From positions 1-62,167 of the forward strand of contig NZ_LQPC01000045.1 in assembly GCF_002101705.1 (NCBI RefSeq): 62,167 nucleotides of DNA. Reading direction: 5' to 3'. Shown here piece by piece: positions 1-7,284 of this stretch. The position numbers were made by a program, and so were the translations under genes. The stretch's first letter is position 1; the number at the start of each line of letters is the position of its first letter. The stretch comes from Mycolicibacterium iranicum (GTDB taxonomy: Bacteria > Actinomycetota > Actinomycetes > Mycobacteriales > Mycobacteriaceae). The notes under the pieces are model-generated. The model did not search any database. It had not been told where the DNA came from and saw only the letters and a list, made by a program, of their open reading frames with translations.

Positions 1-205
1 GCGCGGGCCTGCGCTGGGGTGGGGTTGGCGGTGGAGCGGGCCGACGAGGTGGGGTCGGCGGGTTGGGCGGCCAGTGATCCGGCCCGGGTGGCCGGTAGTT
101 CGGGTCGCGACGGATCACCTGGGAGGGCTCACGGCGGCCGGGGTTTCCGCGCGGAGGAGGCGGCGGGACCGGCCCCGGGAAAGGCGGCCGCTTGTCGGTC
201 ACCAT
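1..205 (-). CDS. Proline-rich protein, N-terminal part (runs off the window)
   Basis: An open minus-strand frame begins with ATG at 205 and stays open to the window edge, giving about 68 residues. The translation starts MVTDKRPPFPGPVPPPPPR and remains extremely rich in Pro, Arg and Gly, as in the disordered cytoplasmic N-termini of many mycobacterial membrane proteins. No domain is visible in the available part. It begins 15 bp after the stop of the CPBP protease-like gene and on the same strand, so co-transcription is likely. No convincing ribosome binding site precedes the ATG; a GTG one codon later is an alternative. The function is unknown. Confidence 0.55.
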   Translation of the reverse strand, partial: MVTDKRPPFPGPVPPPPPRGNPGRREPSQVIRRDPNYRPPGPDHWPPNPPTPPRRPAPPPTPPQRRPA

Positions 206-220
206 AAGAATGTACGTGCG

Positions 221-1012
221 TCAGAGCAGCCAGCCGAGTCGCCCCGCCAGCAGCGAGTACCCGACGAACGCCACCACGTCGATGAGGGTGTGCGCGATGA
301 TCAGTGGCCACAGCCTGCCGGTGCGCTGCCACACATATCCGAAGACGAGCCCCATCGCGACGTTGCCCAGCCCGGCGCCGAACCCCTGGTAGAGGTGGTA
401 GGCGCCGCGCAGCAGACTCGAGACGACCAGTGCGGTCCACGGATTGACCTTCAGCTGGCGCAACCGCGTCATCAGAAAGCCGACGACGATGACCTCCTCG
501 GCCCAGCCGTTGCCGAACGCCAGCAGCAGCAGGACCGGGATGCGCCACCAGGTGTCGTTGAGCTCGGCGGGCTCGACGGAGGCGTTCAGTCCGATGATCC
601 TGGCGATCTGATAGAGCGCCAGCCCCGGGACGCCGATCAGCATTGCCAACCCGACACCGCCGAGAATGTCTTGGCGCCAACGGATTCGGGTGAGGCCGAT
701 CCGTTGGGGACCGTCTCCGCCGCGCCACAGTAGATAGACGGCCAGAAGTCCCCAGGCCACCAGCTGAAACAGGCTGGCCAGGTTGAGGCCGAGGTCGATG
801 GTGTCGAACGGCGAACGCTTCGGGTTGAGGGCGACCGTCTGCCCGGACAGGCCCAGAAGCACGCTCTCGACGAGTCGCAGCAGCGCGGTGTAGGCGCTCA
901 GGCCGAACGTGACTGCCAGGACGACGGCGATCTCGATGCGCAGGGCGCGACGCTGCGCGTCGGTCAGGTCTCCGCTTGCCGGGTCTGCGTCGGTCGCGCT
1001 CACCGCAGCCAC
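221..1012 (-). CDS. CPBP-family intramembrane metalloprotease-like protein
   Basis: This 263-residue polytopic membrane protein has the C-terminal layout of CPBP (CAAX prenyl protease 2-like) proteins: a Glu-Glu pair at about 172-173, a conserved His at about 206 (LRGAYH) and a second His at about 241 (HTLID). The Arg of the canonical EExxxR motif is replaced here by Val, so activity is uncertain. Hydrophobic segments cover roughly residues 27-54, 75-96, 114-140, 158-180 and 215-258. The start is GTG. The gene lies 28 bp downstream of the iron-box-controlled DUF2470 gene and may share its transcript. In bacteria the family acts in membrane-protein processing or bacteriocin immunity; the substrate here is unknown. 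Confidence 0.8.
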   Translation of the reverse strand: MAAVSATDADPASGDLTDAQRRALRIEIAVVLAVTFGLSAYTALLRLVESVLLGLSGQTVALNPKRSPFDTIDLGLNLASLFQLVAWGLLAVYLLWRGGDGPQRIGLTRIRWRQDILGGVGLAMLIGVPGLALYQIARIIGLNASVEPAELNDTWWRIPVLLLLAFGNGWAEEVIVVGFLMTRLRQLKVNPWTALVVSSLLRGAYHLYQGFGAGLGNVAMGLVFGYVWQRTGRLWPLIIAHTLIDVVAFVGYSLLAGRLGWLL

Positions 1013-1040
1013 GGTAGCGGCACGCGGTAGTCGGCAGCGC

Positions 1041-1841
1041 TCAGACGCCCCGCGCTCTCAGACCGTTGAGGAACGGGCATCCCATCAGCACGCGGATGGC
1101 CTGACTGAGGCCTGTCACGTCGTCGACGGGCCTGGCGAACGGAAGCCGGACGTCGTGGTCGCCGTCCTCTCGCTCGACCCGCAACTGGACGCCGTAGCGG
1201 TCCAGTCCCAGCGGGCGGACCCGGCCGCGGCGCAGCGACGTGGGCAGCCGCGTGGCCAGCCGCTCGACGACGTCGCGATGCGCGGACTCCATGTGTTGCA
1301 ACCAGCAGGACTCCATGGCGCAGAACGGATCCGGACGCGCGCCGAGTAGTGCCCCGAGCGGAACAGATTCGGCGCCGGTCGAATCGGCGACCACGACGGA
1401 TTCGATCTCAAGGCGCATCAGGGTGTAGCGGGTATCGCCCTCGGCTCGGGCCGGACCTGAGTTCACTTGCAGCAGTGCTGGATTGGGTTCGCTAGCGGCG
1501 ATCAAATCGAGCAGTTCGGGGATTTCGCTCATCGGGACGTCCCGAAGCCTGCCCTGAATCCAGACCAGGGAACGCACCGGTTCGCGTAGTGGCAGCGGCG
1601 CGTAATCGGTCATCTCCAGGACGGCCTGGATGCCTGCGATGCCCGCCGAGACCACCGTCGTCGCCAGTGTGCCGCCCGCCGGAACGGTGATGGCGAACGA
1701 ACCGTCGTCGAGGAGGTGATGGACGGGCGTGGTGGTCGGATCGAGTCCCTCGACGGCCAGCATTGCGCCGCCGGCACGTACACACGCACTCCGGATCCGC
1801 TCCGCGGTCGTGGGTGCTGCAGTCAGTGCTGGTGATGCCAT
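1041..1841 (-). CDS. DUF2470-domain protein, Rv3839-type, predicted IdeR-regulated
   Basis: A soluble protein of 266 residues starting MASPALTAAP. The C-terminal part (roughly the last 80 residues, from SAHRDVVERLATRL) resembles DUF2470, the small domain also found at the C-terminus of HugZ-type heme-utilisation proteins. Gene order next to pheA matches Rv3839 of M. tuberculosis, which is known to be induced in low iron. I chose the ATG at 1841 over an upstream in-frame start at 1886, because AAAGG precedes 1841 at good spacing and the longer frame would run through the iron box. The reaction is unknown; a role in heme or iron handling is inferred from the domain and the operator. Confidence 0.8.
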   Translation of the reverse strand: MASPALTAAPTTAERIRSACVRAGGAMLAVEGLDPTTTPVHHLLDDGSFAITVPAGGTLATTVVSAGIAGIQAVLEMTDYAPLPLREPVRSLVWIQGRLRDVPMSEIPELLDLIAASEPNPALLQVNSGPARAEGDTRYTLMRLEIESVVVADSTGAESVPLGALLGARPDPFCAMESCWLQHMESAHRDVVERLATRLPTSLRRGRVRPLGLDRYGVQLRVEREDGDHDVRLPFARPVDDVTGLSQAIRVLMGCPFLNGLRARGV

Positions 1842-1860
1842 CGCGCTACCTTTCGGTTGG

Positions 1861-1879
1861 TAAGGTGAGCCTAACTTAA
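1861..1879 (-). promoter_or_regulatory. IdeR iron box
   Basis: Read on the minus strand the site is TTAAGTTAGGCTCACCTTA, matching the mycobacterial IdeR consensus TWAGGTWAGSCTWACCTWA at 17 of 19 positions. It ends 20 bp upstream of the DUF2470 start at 1841 and lies in the short gap to divergent pheA. IdeR with Fe(II) bound normally represses from such sites. The match also argues against the longer DUF2470 start. Effects on pheA are possible but not evident. Confidence 0.85.
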
Positions 1880-1953
1880 CTAGCATCTCACGCGAAGCGC
1901 AAGGCTTCTCCGCAGCGGAATGCGATTACCACGCCAACCGCTAGTGTGGTGCG

Positions 1954-2874
1954 GTGCCCGGCATCGCATACCTCGGCCCCGAGGGGACGTTCACCGAGGC
2001 AGCGTTGCGCGCACTGGCGGCCAACGGCCTGATCCCGTCCGGCGGCGAACCGGTGACCCCCATCCCGGCCGAGAGCACGGTCGCGGCGTTGGCCGCGGTC
2101 CGCGCGGGCGAGGCGGACTTCGCCTGCGTGCCGATCGAGAACTCCATCGACGGCTCGGTGATCCCGACCCTGGACAGCCTGGCCGACGGGGCGCCGCTGC
2201 AGGTCTACGCGGAGCTGACGCTCGACGTCGCCTTTACCATCGCCGTGCGCCCGGGTGCCCGCGGCGAGGATGTCGACACGATCGCGGCATTTCCGGTGGC
2301 AGCCGCCCAGGTCAAACGCTGGCTCGCCGAGAATCTGCCCAAAGCCCAACTGGTGCCGGCGAATTCGAACGCGGCCGCGGCCCAGGACGCCGCGGCGGGC
2401 CATGCCGACGCTGCTGTCACCACCGCCCTGGCCGCCGAGCGCTACGGCCTGGACACCCTGGCCGCCGACGTTGTCGACGAGGCCAACGCCCGCACGCGGT
2501 TTGTTCTCGTCGGTGCCCCGGGCCCGCCGCCGAAATGCACCGGTGCCGACCGGACGTCGGTCGTCCTGCAGCTCGAGAACGTTCCCGGAGCACTCGTCGC
2601 CGCGATGACCGAGCTCGCGGTTCGCGACATCGACCTGACCCGGATCGAGTCCAGGCCGACGCGGACAGGCTTGGGCACGTACAAGTTCTTCCTCGACTTC
2701 GTCGGGCACATCGACGACGATTCCGTGGCCGAGGCACTGCGGGCGCTGCACCGGCGCTGCGCCGACGTGCGCTACCTGGGATCGTGGCCGACGGGCGACG
2801 TGGTGGGCGCGGCGCCCCCGCCACTGGACGAAGCAGCTGCCTGGCTTGACCGACTTCGGGAGGGGAAACCGTGA
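1954..2874 (+). CDS. pheA: Prephenate dehydratase
   Basis: Converts prephenate to phenylpyruvate in phenylalanine biosynthesis. The 306-residue protein has the N-terminal periplasmic-binding-like catalytic domain (LGPEGTFTE near the start, the VPIENSIDGSV loop, and the TRF motif at about 185-187 in ARTRFVLVG), followed by a regulatory ACT domain from about residue 200. The ACT domain carries the GALV-like (VPGALVAA) and ESRP (IESRPTR) Phe-binding motifs, so feedback inhibition by phenylalanine is expected. The start is GTG. It overlaps the downstream phosphatase gene by 4 bp (GTGA), indicating translational coupling. This is the Rv3838c position. Confidence 0.96.
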   Translation: MPGIAYLGPEGTFTEAALRALAANGLIPSGGEPVTPIPAESTVAALAAVRAGEADFACVPIENSIDGSVIPTLDSLADGAPLQVYAELTLDVAFTIAVRPGARGEDVDTIAAFPVAAAQVKRWLAENLPKAQLVPANSNAAAAQDAAAGHADAAVTTALAAERYGLDTLAADVVDEANARTRFVLVGAPGPPPKCTGADRTSVVLQLENVPGALVAAMTELAVRDIDLTRIESRPTRTGLGTYKFFLDFVGHIDDDSVAEALRALHRRCADVRYLGSWPTGDVVGAAPPPLDEAAAWLDRLREGKP

Positions 2875-3563
2875 GCGGGCGGCTGGTCCTCGTGCGGCAC
2901 GGGCAGTCGCACGGCAACGTGGGTCGCCGTCTCGACACCCGGCCCCCCGGCGCCGAGCTGACCGATTTGGGCCGCGAGCAGGCCGTCGTGTTCGCGCGCG
3001 GACTGTCGCGCCCGCCCGCGATGATCGCGCACTCGATCGCCACCCGCGCCGTGCAGACGGCGGGCCACATCGCCGCAGAGCTCGGTCCGGCGCACGCCAC
3101 CGACGAGTTCGAAGGAATCCACGAGGTTCAGGTCGGCGACCTGGAAGGCCGCTCCGACGAGGCGGCCCACGACGAGTTCAACGCCGTCTATCGGCGCTGG
3201 CACGCCGGTGAGTTCGATCTCGCGCTTCCCGGCGGCGAGACGGCACAGCAGGTTCTCGATCGTTACGTCCCGGTTCTCGACCAGCTCCGCGTCCGCTACC
3301 TCGACGACGCCGCCTGGCAGGGCGACATCGTCGTCGTGAGTCACGGCGCGGCGATCAGGCTGGTCTCGGCTGTCCTCGCCGGCGTCGATCACCACTTCGC
3401 GATCGACCACCACCTGGCCAACGCAGAATCGGTGGTCCTTGCCCCGATCACCGACGGGCGGTGGAGCTGCCTGCAGTGGGGAAAGCTGTTGCCGCCGTTC
3501 GGGCCGGAGACTCCTGTGACGACGGGAGCTGACGCGTCGCGGTCAGCCGACCCGATGGGCTGA
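2871..3563 (+). CDS. gpm2: Histidine phosphatase (phosphoglycerate mutase-like), Gpm2 type
   Basis: A 230-residue member of the histidine phosphatase superfamily. The phosphohistidine motif RHGQSHGN is at about residues 9-16, and the second catalytic His lies in VVVSHGAAIRL at about 160-170. These proteins include cofactor-dependent phosphoglycerate mutases and many broad phosphatases; this short form without mutase-specific insertions is more likely a phosphatase. It starts with GTG overlapping the pheA stop and forms a two-gene operon with it, as Rv3837c does with Rv3838c. Its 3' end overlaps the convergent small Cys-rich gene by 21 bp. Confidence 0.88.
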   Translation: MSGRLVLVRHGQSHGNVGRRLDTRPPGAELTDLGREQAVVFARGLSRPPAMIAHSIATRAVQTAGHIAAELGPAHATDEFEGIHEVQVGDLEGRSDEAAHDEFNAVYRRWHAGEFDLALPGGETAQQVLDRYVPVLDQLRVRYLDDAAWQGDIVVVSHGAAIRLVSAVLAGVDHHFAIDHHLANAESVVLAPITDGRWSCLQWGKLLPPFGPETPVTTGADASRSADPMG

Positions 3564-3752
3564 GCCGGCCACTGCCTCATCGCAGCGACATCCCACGGCG
3601 CGGCAGTCGATGTGCAGCTCGTGTTCGTTGTACGCCACGAAGCAGTCGTCCTCCGTGCATTCGGCGGCGATGGCGCTGGAGAAGGAATGGTGGATCAGCG
3701 CGCCGTGGCAGTGCTCCAAGCCCAGACGGCAGGCGCGGCACTGAGTGGTCAT
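3543..3752 (-). CDS. Small Cys-rich protein, putative zinc-binding
   Basis: This 69-residue protein starts MTTQCRACRLGLEHCHGALI. Eight cysteines are arranged as CxxC, then HC, then two Cys about 5 apart and a final C(4)CxC, which suggests two structural zinc sites. I recall similar short proteins in other mycobacteria and actinomycetes, without any assigned function. A longer frame opens at 3821 but would run into the metallopeptidase 3' end. I chose the ATG at 3752 because the Cys pattern begins there. Codon usage matches its neighbours. Confidence 0.6.
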   Translation of the reverse strand: MTTQCRACRLGLEHCHGALIHHSFSSAIAAECTEDDCFVAYNEHELHIDCRAVGCRCDEAVAGSAHRVG

Positions 3753-3811
3753 GTGCCGTTCATAGCACTGGGCGGCGACAGGATCGGGTTGCCGCGCGGT
3801 GTGCGATCGCC

Positions 3812-4150
3812 TCAGCCCCACCCGAGTTCGTGTAACCGGTCGTCGTCGATACCGAAGTGGTGGGCGATCTCGTGGATCACCGTGATGGCCACCTCGTCGA
3901 CCACCTCGGCCTCGCTCTCACACACCTCGAGAAGCGCCTCGCGATAGATCGTGATGGTGTCCGGCAGCGACCCGGCATACCAGGAATCGCGCTCGGTGAG
4001 CGCGACACCCTCATACAGCCCGAGAATGTCGGGCTCCTCCTCGTTGCGGTCCGCGACCAGGATCACCACGTTGTCGATCGCCGACGCCAGCTGCGGTGGA
4101 ATCTGGTCGAGCGCGTCGCCGACCAACTCGTCGAACCGGTGCGGGCTCAT
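3812..4150 (-). CDS. Minimal zincin metallopeptidase-like protein (Rv3836 type)
   Basis: A short protein of about 112 residues of the Zincin_1 (PF06262-like) group. The zinc motif HEIAHHFGIDD sits near the C-terminus, giving HExxH plus a downstream Asp as third ligand, and is preceded by TITIYREALLEVC. The family is widespread in actinobacteria but its substrate is unknown. The ATG at 4150 gives MSPHRFDELVGDAL; GTG codons at 4156 and 4162 are alternatives that place the start 5-11 bp after the upstream stop. The Arg-rich sequence further upstream in this frame is an antisense reading of the Pro/Ser-rich tail of the neighbouring gene and is excluded. Confidence 0.88.
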   Translation of the reverse strand: MSPHRFDELVGDALDQIPPQLASAIDNVVILVADRNEEEPDILGLYEGVALTERDSWYAGSLPDTITIYREALLEVCESEAEVVDEVAITVIHEIAHHFGIDDDRLHELGWG

Positions 4151-4166
4151 CCGCACTGTCACGCGG

Positions 4167-5555
4167 TTACGGCCCCGGTGGAAGCGGCGCGACCGGCGGC
4201 GGTGCGGGAGCCGGTGGCGGTGCGGGAGCCGGAGGCGGCGGTGGCAGCAGCGGCGCCGCGGGAGCCGGAGGCGGCGGCAACTGGTCGGCCGGTGGGGCGC
4301 CCGGAGGGGGCGGAGGACCGTTGAGGAACGTGTTGCCCTGTCCCGGCGGCACATCGGTGGCGGGCGCCGGCTCGGACTGCGTCGGCGCCGTCGTCGGCTG
4401 CGGACCGTGGACGGTCTGCTGCTGGCTGTCGTCGGAGGACGAGGACGACGAACTGCTCGACGAACTGTCCGAGGAGGACGAACTCGATGACGAAGAGCTG
4501 TCGGCCGAGGAGTCCGGCACGGGGATCGGGGGTAGCGACAACCGCTCCTCCGGAATGTCCGGCGGCGGAACCGGCGGCTGACCGTTGATCATCAGCGGAC
4601 CTTTGGCGGTGTTCAGCAGGGTCGACCAGCCGCCGTTGCCGAGGGTGGCGCCGATGCTGCACGACACCTGACGACTGCCCGCCGCCCAGCTGGGCAGCGA
4701 CACCGTGCTGTAGATCAGTGTCAGCGTCGTGTCGCGCAGCTTGATCGGCGCCAGATAGGCGTCGGTCATCTTGGTGCATTCGTCCTTGATGAAGGTGTCC
4801 TGCTCGGTCTCGGGAGGGAGGACATCGGGGAACTTCAGGGCCAGATTGACCGCGCCAGTCACCTCCATGGCGTGCGGGGCCGCGCAGTCCACGGGGATGT
4901 CGGTGGGCTGGTTGGTCGCGGGGTCGATGCCGAGGCAGGTGCCGACCGGCCACACCTTGGACTGGTCGATCTCGGCGACCCTGCCCTCGAACGCGAGCTG
5001 CTGATTGTTCGGGCCGGGCAGCTGCAGGCCGCACAGCATGCGCCGCTCGCCGGACTGGCGCCAGGCCTTGTCACCGGACCACAGCATGCTGACGGTGAAG
5101 CGGCTGTTGGGGTCGTAGCGCGGACCGAGGTAGCGCTTCACGGCCGCCGAGCACTGCTCCTGGCTGATCTGCTGGATGCGTGCGGGTGACGGAGGCGCGG
5201 CGTCCGGACCGTACTCGCTGCCGGGGAAGGCGCGCATGTCGACGGACTCGGCGACCTCGAACCGGTGCTCGCCTGCGCAGTCCACGATCTCGGCGGCATC
5301 GGGTGTGCGGTCCGGCCAGTTGAGGCAGTCCCCGCTCTTGGCGTGGTCGAAGGTGTCGTTGCCGCGGGGACCCAGGGAGATCGAGTTGGCGGTCAGACCG
5401 CCCGACGGATCCGTCTGGGGCAGCACGGTGATCACGCCGGCGATCAGGAGACCACCCAGCGCCGTCAGCAGCAGCGCGCGACGGGTCGACGAGGACTGGA
5501 GGCTCCTCCACCAGTGCCCCTGGGTCGATGCGGGTGAATCAGACATCCGGTCCAT
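4167..5555 (-). CDS. Septum-formation-domain membrane protein with Pro-rich tail (Rv3835 type)
   Basis: This 462-residue protein has one N-terminal transmembrane segment (about residues 27-45) and an extracytoplasmic region containing two Cys-bearing repeats of the Septum_form type (GDCLNWPD near 95 and GTCLGIDP near 205). The low-complexity tail starts with a long Ser run (about 345-375) and ends with about 60 residues dominated by Pro and Ala. It is predicted to be anchored in the plasma membrane and exposed to the cell wall. The start can be the ATG at 5555 or at 5546. It is followed closely by the zincin gene on the same strand, matching the Rv3835-Rv3836 arrangement. Confidence 0.85.
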   Translation of the reverse strand: MDRMSDSPASTQGHWWRSLQSSSTRRALLLTALGGLLIAGVITVLPQTDPSGGLTANSISLGPRGNDTFDHAKSGDCLNWPDRTPDAAEIVDCAGEHRFEVAESVDMRAFPGSEYGPDAAPPSPARIQQISQEQCSAAVKRYLGPRYDPNSRFTVSMLWSGDKAWRQSGERRMLCGLQLPGPNNQQLAFEGRVAEIDQSKVWPVGTCLGIDPATNQPTDIPVDCAAPHAMEVTGAVNLALKFPDVLPPETEQDTFIKDECTKMTDAYLAPIKLRDTTLTLIYSTVSLPSWAAGSRQVSCSIGATLGNGGWSTLLNTAKGPLMINGQPPVPPPDIPEERLSLPPIPVPDSSADSSSSSSSSSSDSSSSSSSSSSSDDSQQQTVHGPQPTTAPTQSEPAPATDVPPGQGNTFLNGPPPPPGAPPADQLPPPPAPAAPLLPPPPPAPAPPPAPAPPPVAPLPPGP

Positions 5556-5676
5556 TGTGACAGGCGTGTCAGGTGCTGTGACAAGTGATGCAGCTGTAAC
5601 GTTATGCAGCCGAGCCGCGTCGGCGGCGACATTGACAGCCGAGCCGCGTCACGGGCTGACCCCGTAGGGTTGGCGC

Positions 5677-6936
5677 GTGATCGACCCCAAGGTGCTGCGA
5701 GAGAACCCCGACGCCGTCCGCGCATCACAACGAGCGCGGGGCGAGGACCCCGGTCTCGTCGACGCGCTCGCCGACGCCGATGCCGCGCGTCGGGCCGCGA
5801 TCTCGGCCGCTGACAACCTGCGCGCCGAGCAGAAGTCGGCGAGCAAGCTGGTCGGCAAAGCCTCGCCCGACGAGCGGCCAGGGCTGCTCGCCGCTGCCAA
5901 GGAGCTGGCAGAGAAGGTCAAGGCCGCTGAGATTGCGCAGAGCGACGCCGAAGCCGCGTACACCGCCGCGCACATGGCGATCTCCAACGTCATCATCGAC
6001 GGGGTCCCGGCCGGCGGCGAGGACGACTTCGTGGTCCTAGACACTGTCGGGCAGCCGCCCGCGCTCGACAATCCGAAGGATCACCTCGAGCTCGGCGAAG
6101 CGCTGGGCCTGATCGACATGGAGCGCGGCGCCAAGGTCTCGGGTTCGCGGTTCTACTTCCTCACGGGGTTCGGCGCACTGCTGCAGCTGGGTCTGTTCCA
6201 GCTCGCCGTGCGCACGGCCACCGAGAACGGCTTCACCCTCATGATCCCGCCGGTGCTGGTGCGGCCCGAGATCATGCGCGGCACCGGGTTCCTCGGGGCG
6301 CACGCCGACGAGATCTACCACCTCGACGAGGACGACCTCTATCTGGTCGGCACCTCCGAGGTGCCGCTGGCGGGCTATCACTCCGACGAGATCCTCGATC
6401 TCTCCGAGGGCCCGCTGCGCTACGCCGGATGGTCGTCGTGCTTTCGTCGCGAGGCGGGCAGCTACGGCAAGGACACCCGCGGCATCATCCGGGTGCACCA
6501 GTTCGACAAGGTCGAAGGCTTCGTCTACTGCAAGCCCGAAGACGCCGAGGCCGAACACGAGCGGCTGTTGGGCTGGCAGCGGCAGATGCTCGGCCACATC
6601 GAGGTGCCATACCGCGTGATCGACATCGCCGCGGGCGACCTCGGTTCCTCGGCGGCCCGCAAGTACGACTGCGAGGCATGGGTGCCGACCCAGCAGACGT
6701 ACCGCGAGCTGACCTCCACCTCGAACTGCACAACCTTCCAGGCGCGCAGGCTCGCCGTGCGCTACCGCGACGAGAACGGCAAGCCTCAGACGGCGGCGAC
6801 GCTCAACGGCACGCTTGCCACCACTCGCTGGCTGGTCGCCATCCTGGAGAACCATCAGCAGCCCGATGGCAGCGTGCGGATCCCCGACGCGCTGGTGCCC
6901 TACGTCGGTGTTGACGTGCTCAAGCCCAAAAGCTAA
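5677..6936 (+). CDS. serS: Seryl-tRNA synthetase
   Basis: Charges tRNA-Ser (and tRNA-Sec in organisms that have it) with serine. The 419 residues show the N-terminal coiled-coil arm (about 1-105, Ala/Glu/Lys-rich), then the class II catalytic core: motif 1 around 170-200, motif 2 at FRREAGSYGKDTRGIIRVHQF (about 250-270), and motif 3 at LNGTLATTRWLVAILEN (about 371-387). The length is normal for bacterial SerRS. The GTG start gives the usual MIDPKVLRENPD N-terminus. The last 4 bp overlap the convergent Rv3819-type gene. Confidence 0.97.
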   Translation: MIDPKVLRENPDAVRASQRARGEDPGLVDALADADAARRAAISAADNLRAEQKSASKLVGKASPDERPGLLAAAKELAEKVKAAEIAQSDAEAAYTAAHMAISNVIIDGVPAGGEDDFVVLDTVGQPPALDNPKDHLELGEALGLIDMERGAKVSGSRFYFLTGFGALLQLGLFQLAVRTATENGFTLMIPPVLVRPEIMRGTGFLGAHADEIYHLDEDDLYLVGTSEVPLAGYHSDEILDLSEGPLRYAGWSSCFRREAGSYGKDTRGIIRVHQFDKVEGFVYCKPEDAEAEHERLLGWQRQMLGHIEVPYRVIDIAAGDLGSSAARKYDCEAWVPTQQTYRELTSTSNCTTFQARRLAVRYRDENGKPQTAATLNGTLATTRWLVAILENHQQPDGSVRIPDALVPYVGVDVLKPKS

Positions 6937-7283
6937 CGGCTACTGAGAAATTCGTCGAGCAGCTGGATGAACTGATTCGGACGCGCCGGGGTGCATGCCG
7001 GGTTGGGTGTGGCCCCGATGTCGATGGTCACCAGCGTCGACTTCAGCGGTCGGCGGACGTCCAACGGCATCCACCGGCGCGGATCGGTGCTGCCCCACAG
7101 TCGGAAGCGCTCCAGCACCAGCCCCAGTGCAGACGCACGGTATCCCCGGATGTCGCGCAGCGGGATGATCTTGGAGGTCCCGGACGGAAAGTGGTAGCGC
7201 CGCAACGTCAGTGCTTCCCGATCCAGTTGGATCAGGCCGTCGTCGTAGTATTTGGGGTGGCGCTGCTCGTTCGGGTTCGTCAT
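6933..7283 (-). CDS. Conserved small protein, partner of the Rieske/MBL protein (Rv3819 type)
   Basis: A 116-residue protein, MTNPNEQRHPKYYDDGLIQL, with no recognised catalytic motif. The composition suggests a small beta-rich fold (RRYHFPSGTSKIIPL, STLVTIDIG) of the kind seen in PH-like or regulatory domains; this is a visual impression only. It starts 1 bp after the stop of the MBL/Rieske gene and is almost certainly co-translated with it, as Rv3819 is with Rv3818. The tight spacing implies a joint function, possibly as a subunit or chaperone. Confidence 0.82.
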   Translation of the reverse strand: MTNPNEQRHPKYYDDGLIQLDREALTLRRYHFPSGTSKIIPLRDIRGYRASALGLVLERFRLWGSTDPRRWMPLDVRRPLKSTLVTIDIGATPNPACTPARPNQFIQLLDEFLSSR

Positions 7284-7284
7284 G

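Noticed and set aside
1842..1886. Longer start for the DUF2470 gene at 1886
   Set aside because: It would translate through the IdeR box and lacks a binding site; the start at 1841 has AAAGG upstream.
4151..4354. Arg/His-rich N-terminal extension of the zincin gene
   Set aside because: It is a shifted-frame reading of the Pro/Ser-rich tail of the septum-formation gene on the same strand.
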